Assembly (NCBI GenBank): GCA_013791785.1 | Contig: VMTD01000086.1 | Location: 1 to 43,012 of the forward strand | Direction: 5' to 3' | DNA from: Methanobacteriota archaeon | GTDB lineage: Archaea > Thermoplasmatota > Thermoplasmata > SG8-5 | DNA length: 43,012 bases | In this document: one piece after another, positions 42,052 to 43,012 of the stretch | Layout: each line of letters opens with the position of its first letter | How positions within the stretch are numbered: the stretch's first letter is position 1 | The notes under the pieces: generated by a model | Databases searched by the model: none | Told to the model about the DNA's origin: nothing | What the model saw: only the letters and a program-made list of their open reading frames with translations | Position numbers and translations under genes: made by a program

Positions 42052-43012
42052 CTTTATTAGAGGAATTGATTGACACATTGAAAACAGATGAAAGATTGGT
42101 TTCAGATGGGCAATTGTTGAAAAATAAAATAATAGAATTGGGTCTGAAACTTGACGAAAAATTGATTTCCCTCCTTCTCGAAAACGATAATCTAAAAGAG
42201 CATTTCTTCAAAACCGTAAACAAAGTGATCATCTTCGATAAGGATAAATTCATGAAGTTCGTTGATAACAAAGAATTCCTTCCAGATTCCTATACCACAT
42301 TTAAAAACAAGATTGGACTTACAACACAAAATGAATATCTGGCAAAAAGCGGAGAAGTAGTTCTATCCTGGCCATACAAAGATTGTGTTTTAGAAGGCGG
42401 AATGGAAGACCCCGAAGAAAAGAACAGAAAAGAAGTGTTTTGGAATGAAATTCTCGCTCCTGACGAGATTGACCGATTATTTGACCCGAAAGTATTGACC
42501 GGATTCAAACGGATTGACGCAAAAGGAGAGCATAAAGTAGATGAAATCGAACCAACGGACAATCTGATAATAAAGGGGAATAATCTTCTTGTTTTACATT
42601 CCTTAAAAAAAAGGTATGCAGGAAAAGTTAAGTTAATTTACATTGATCCGCCATATAATCCAGATAGCAATGCAAATACTTTTAATTATAACAACACATT
42701 TAATGAGTCATCATGGTTAACGTTTATAAAAAATCGATTGGATGTTGCAAAAAAGTTATTAAAAAAAGATGGAGTGTTAATTGTTGCAATTGATGAAAAT
42801 GAACATTTCTTACTTGGTTCATTATTAAAAGAAATGTTTCCAGATAGTGATGTTCATTGTATTACTATTGTTCATAATCCACGAGGTGTACAAGGAACAA
42901 ATTTTTCCTATATTCATGAATATGCAATATTCATTATACCTAAAGGACAAAAATCAATTTGTAATCGTGAAATAAAACCAGATGAGATTGAATGGTCTAA
43001 TTTTAGAAATTG
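42048..43012 (+). CDS. mod: Type III restriction-modification methyltransferase subunit (Mod), 3'-truncated by window end
   Basis: The first 321 residues are visible. The N-terminal region carries the family's typical segment (LLKNKIIELGLKLDEKL, FFKTVNKVIIFDKDKFM, NKEFLPDSYTTFKNKIGL, LSWPYKDCVLEGGMED, FWNEILAPDEIDRLFDPKVL). The catalytic motif IV is IYIDPPYNP with DPPY at residues 200-203. The AdoMet-binding FxGxG motif would come later in a beta-class N6-adenine methylase and lies beyond the window. GGAGG at 42036-42040 precedes the ATG. It should methylate adenine in a short asymmetric site and partner with a Res helicase-nuclease, expected downstream. Confidence 0.9.
   Translation, partial: MTLLEELIDTLKTDERLVSDGQLLKNKIIELGLKLDEKLISLLLENDNLKEHFFKTVNKVIIFDKDKFMKFVDNKEFLPDSYTTFKNKIGLTTQNEYLAKSGEVVLSWPYKDCVLEGGMEDPEEKNRKEVFWNEILAPDEIDRLFDPKVLTGFKRIDAKGEHKVDEIEPTDNLIIKGNNLLVLHSLKKRYAGKVKLIYIDPPYNPDSNANTFNYNNTFNESSWLTFIKNRLDVAKKLLKKDGVLIVAIDENEHFLLGSLLKEMFPDSDVHCITIVHNPRGVQGTNFSYIHEYAIFIIPKGQKSICNREIKPDEIEWSNFRN

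Overview
The window looks like a chromosomal piece of an uncultured archaeon, probably a euryarchaeal/Thermoplasmatota-type lineage. The strongest evidence is a tRNA-Tyr gene at about 32.6 kb with the archaeal C1-G72 pair and a short intron after position 37. Several genes also have an AT-rich TATA-like box about 25 nt before the start codon (leaderless pattern), and promoter-distal genes are coupled by 4-bp ATGA overlaps. Lineage is inferred from gene content (giant secreted proteases, amino-acid oxidation) and not proven.

Region 1 (1-24.3 kb), surface and secreted proteins: a winged-helix/STAND ATPase is followed by a convergent giant gene (about 10 kb). That gene encodes a membrane-anchored subtilisin-fold protein whose catalytic domain is split by about 940 residues containing WD40 repeats, followed by two NosD-type beta-helix domains, Ig-like repeats, a transmembrane helix and a cytoplasmic acidic tail. 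Divergent from it are a 2006-residue secreted subtilase with an intact triad and a 1728-residue secreted adhesin-like protein. These two end in an almost identical C-terminal domain and share the same terminator, which suggests recent duplication or gene conversion. Together they suggest an extracellular protein-degradation and attachment apparatus.

Region 2 (24.4-35.0 kb), metabolism: a tightly coupled three-gene operon encodes a single-chain electron hub (GltD/HdrA-like flavoprotein, ferredoxin, MvhD-like and HdrB-like parts), an FAD/Fe-S alpha subunit and a DAO-family FAD beta subunit, i.e. an amino-acid or N-methyl-amine dehydrogenase. It is followed by a GlcD-like FAD oxidase, tRNA-Tyr, uracil phosphoribosyltransferase and a class I aminotransferase. 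This fits oxidation of amino acids released by the proteases (inference). A 29-bp hairpin repeat forms a tandem array after the operon and reappears inside an IS605-type non-autonomous element at 33.5-33.8 kb. Related elements lie at 18.6 kb and at the window start.

Region 3 (35.1-37.5 kb): a full bacterial-type polynucleotide phosphorylase with KH and S1 domains, unexpected in an archaeon, closed by a strong intrinsic terminator.

Region 4 (37.5-43.0 kb), accessory/defence island: about 1.3 kb of palindromes, a probable TnpB C-terminal relic and two related small ORFs lead to an AT-rich three-gene ABC-three-component (ABC-3C) cassette (nuclease-like effector, small middle component, DUF2326 coiled-coil ATPase). 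The cassette is bracketed by an imperfect direct repeat of 33-37 bp. A ribbon-helix-helix protein translationally coupled to a type III restriction-modification Mod methylase follows and runs off the window end.
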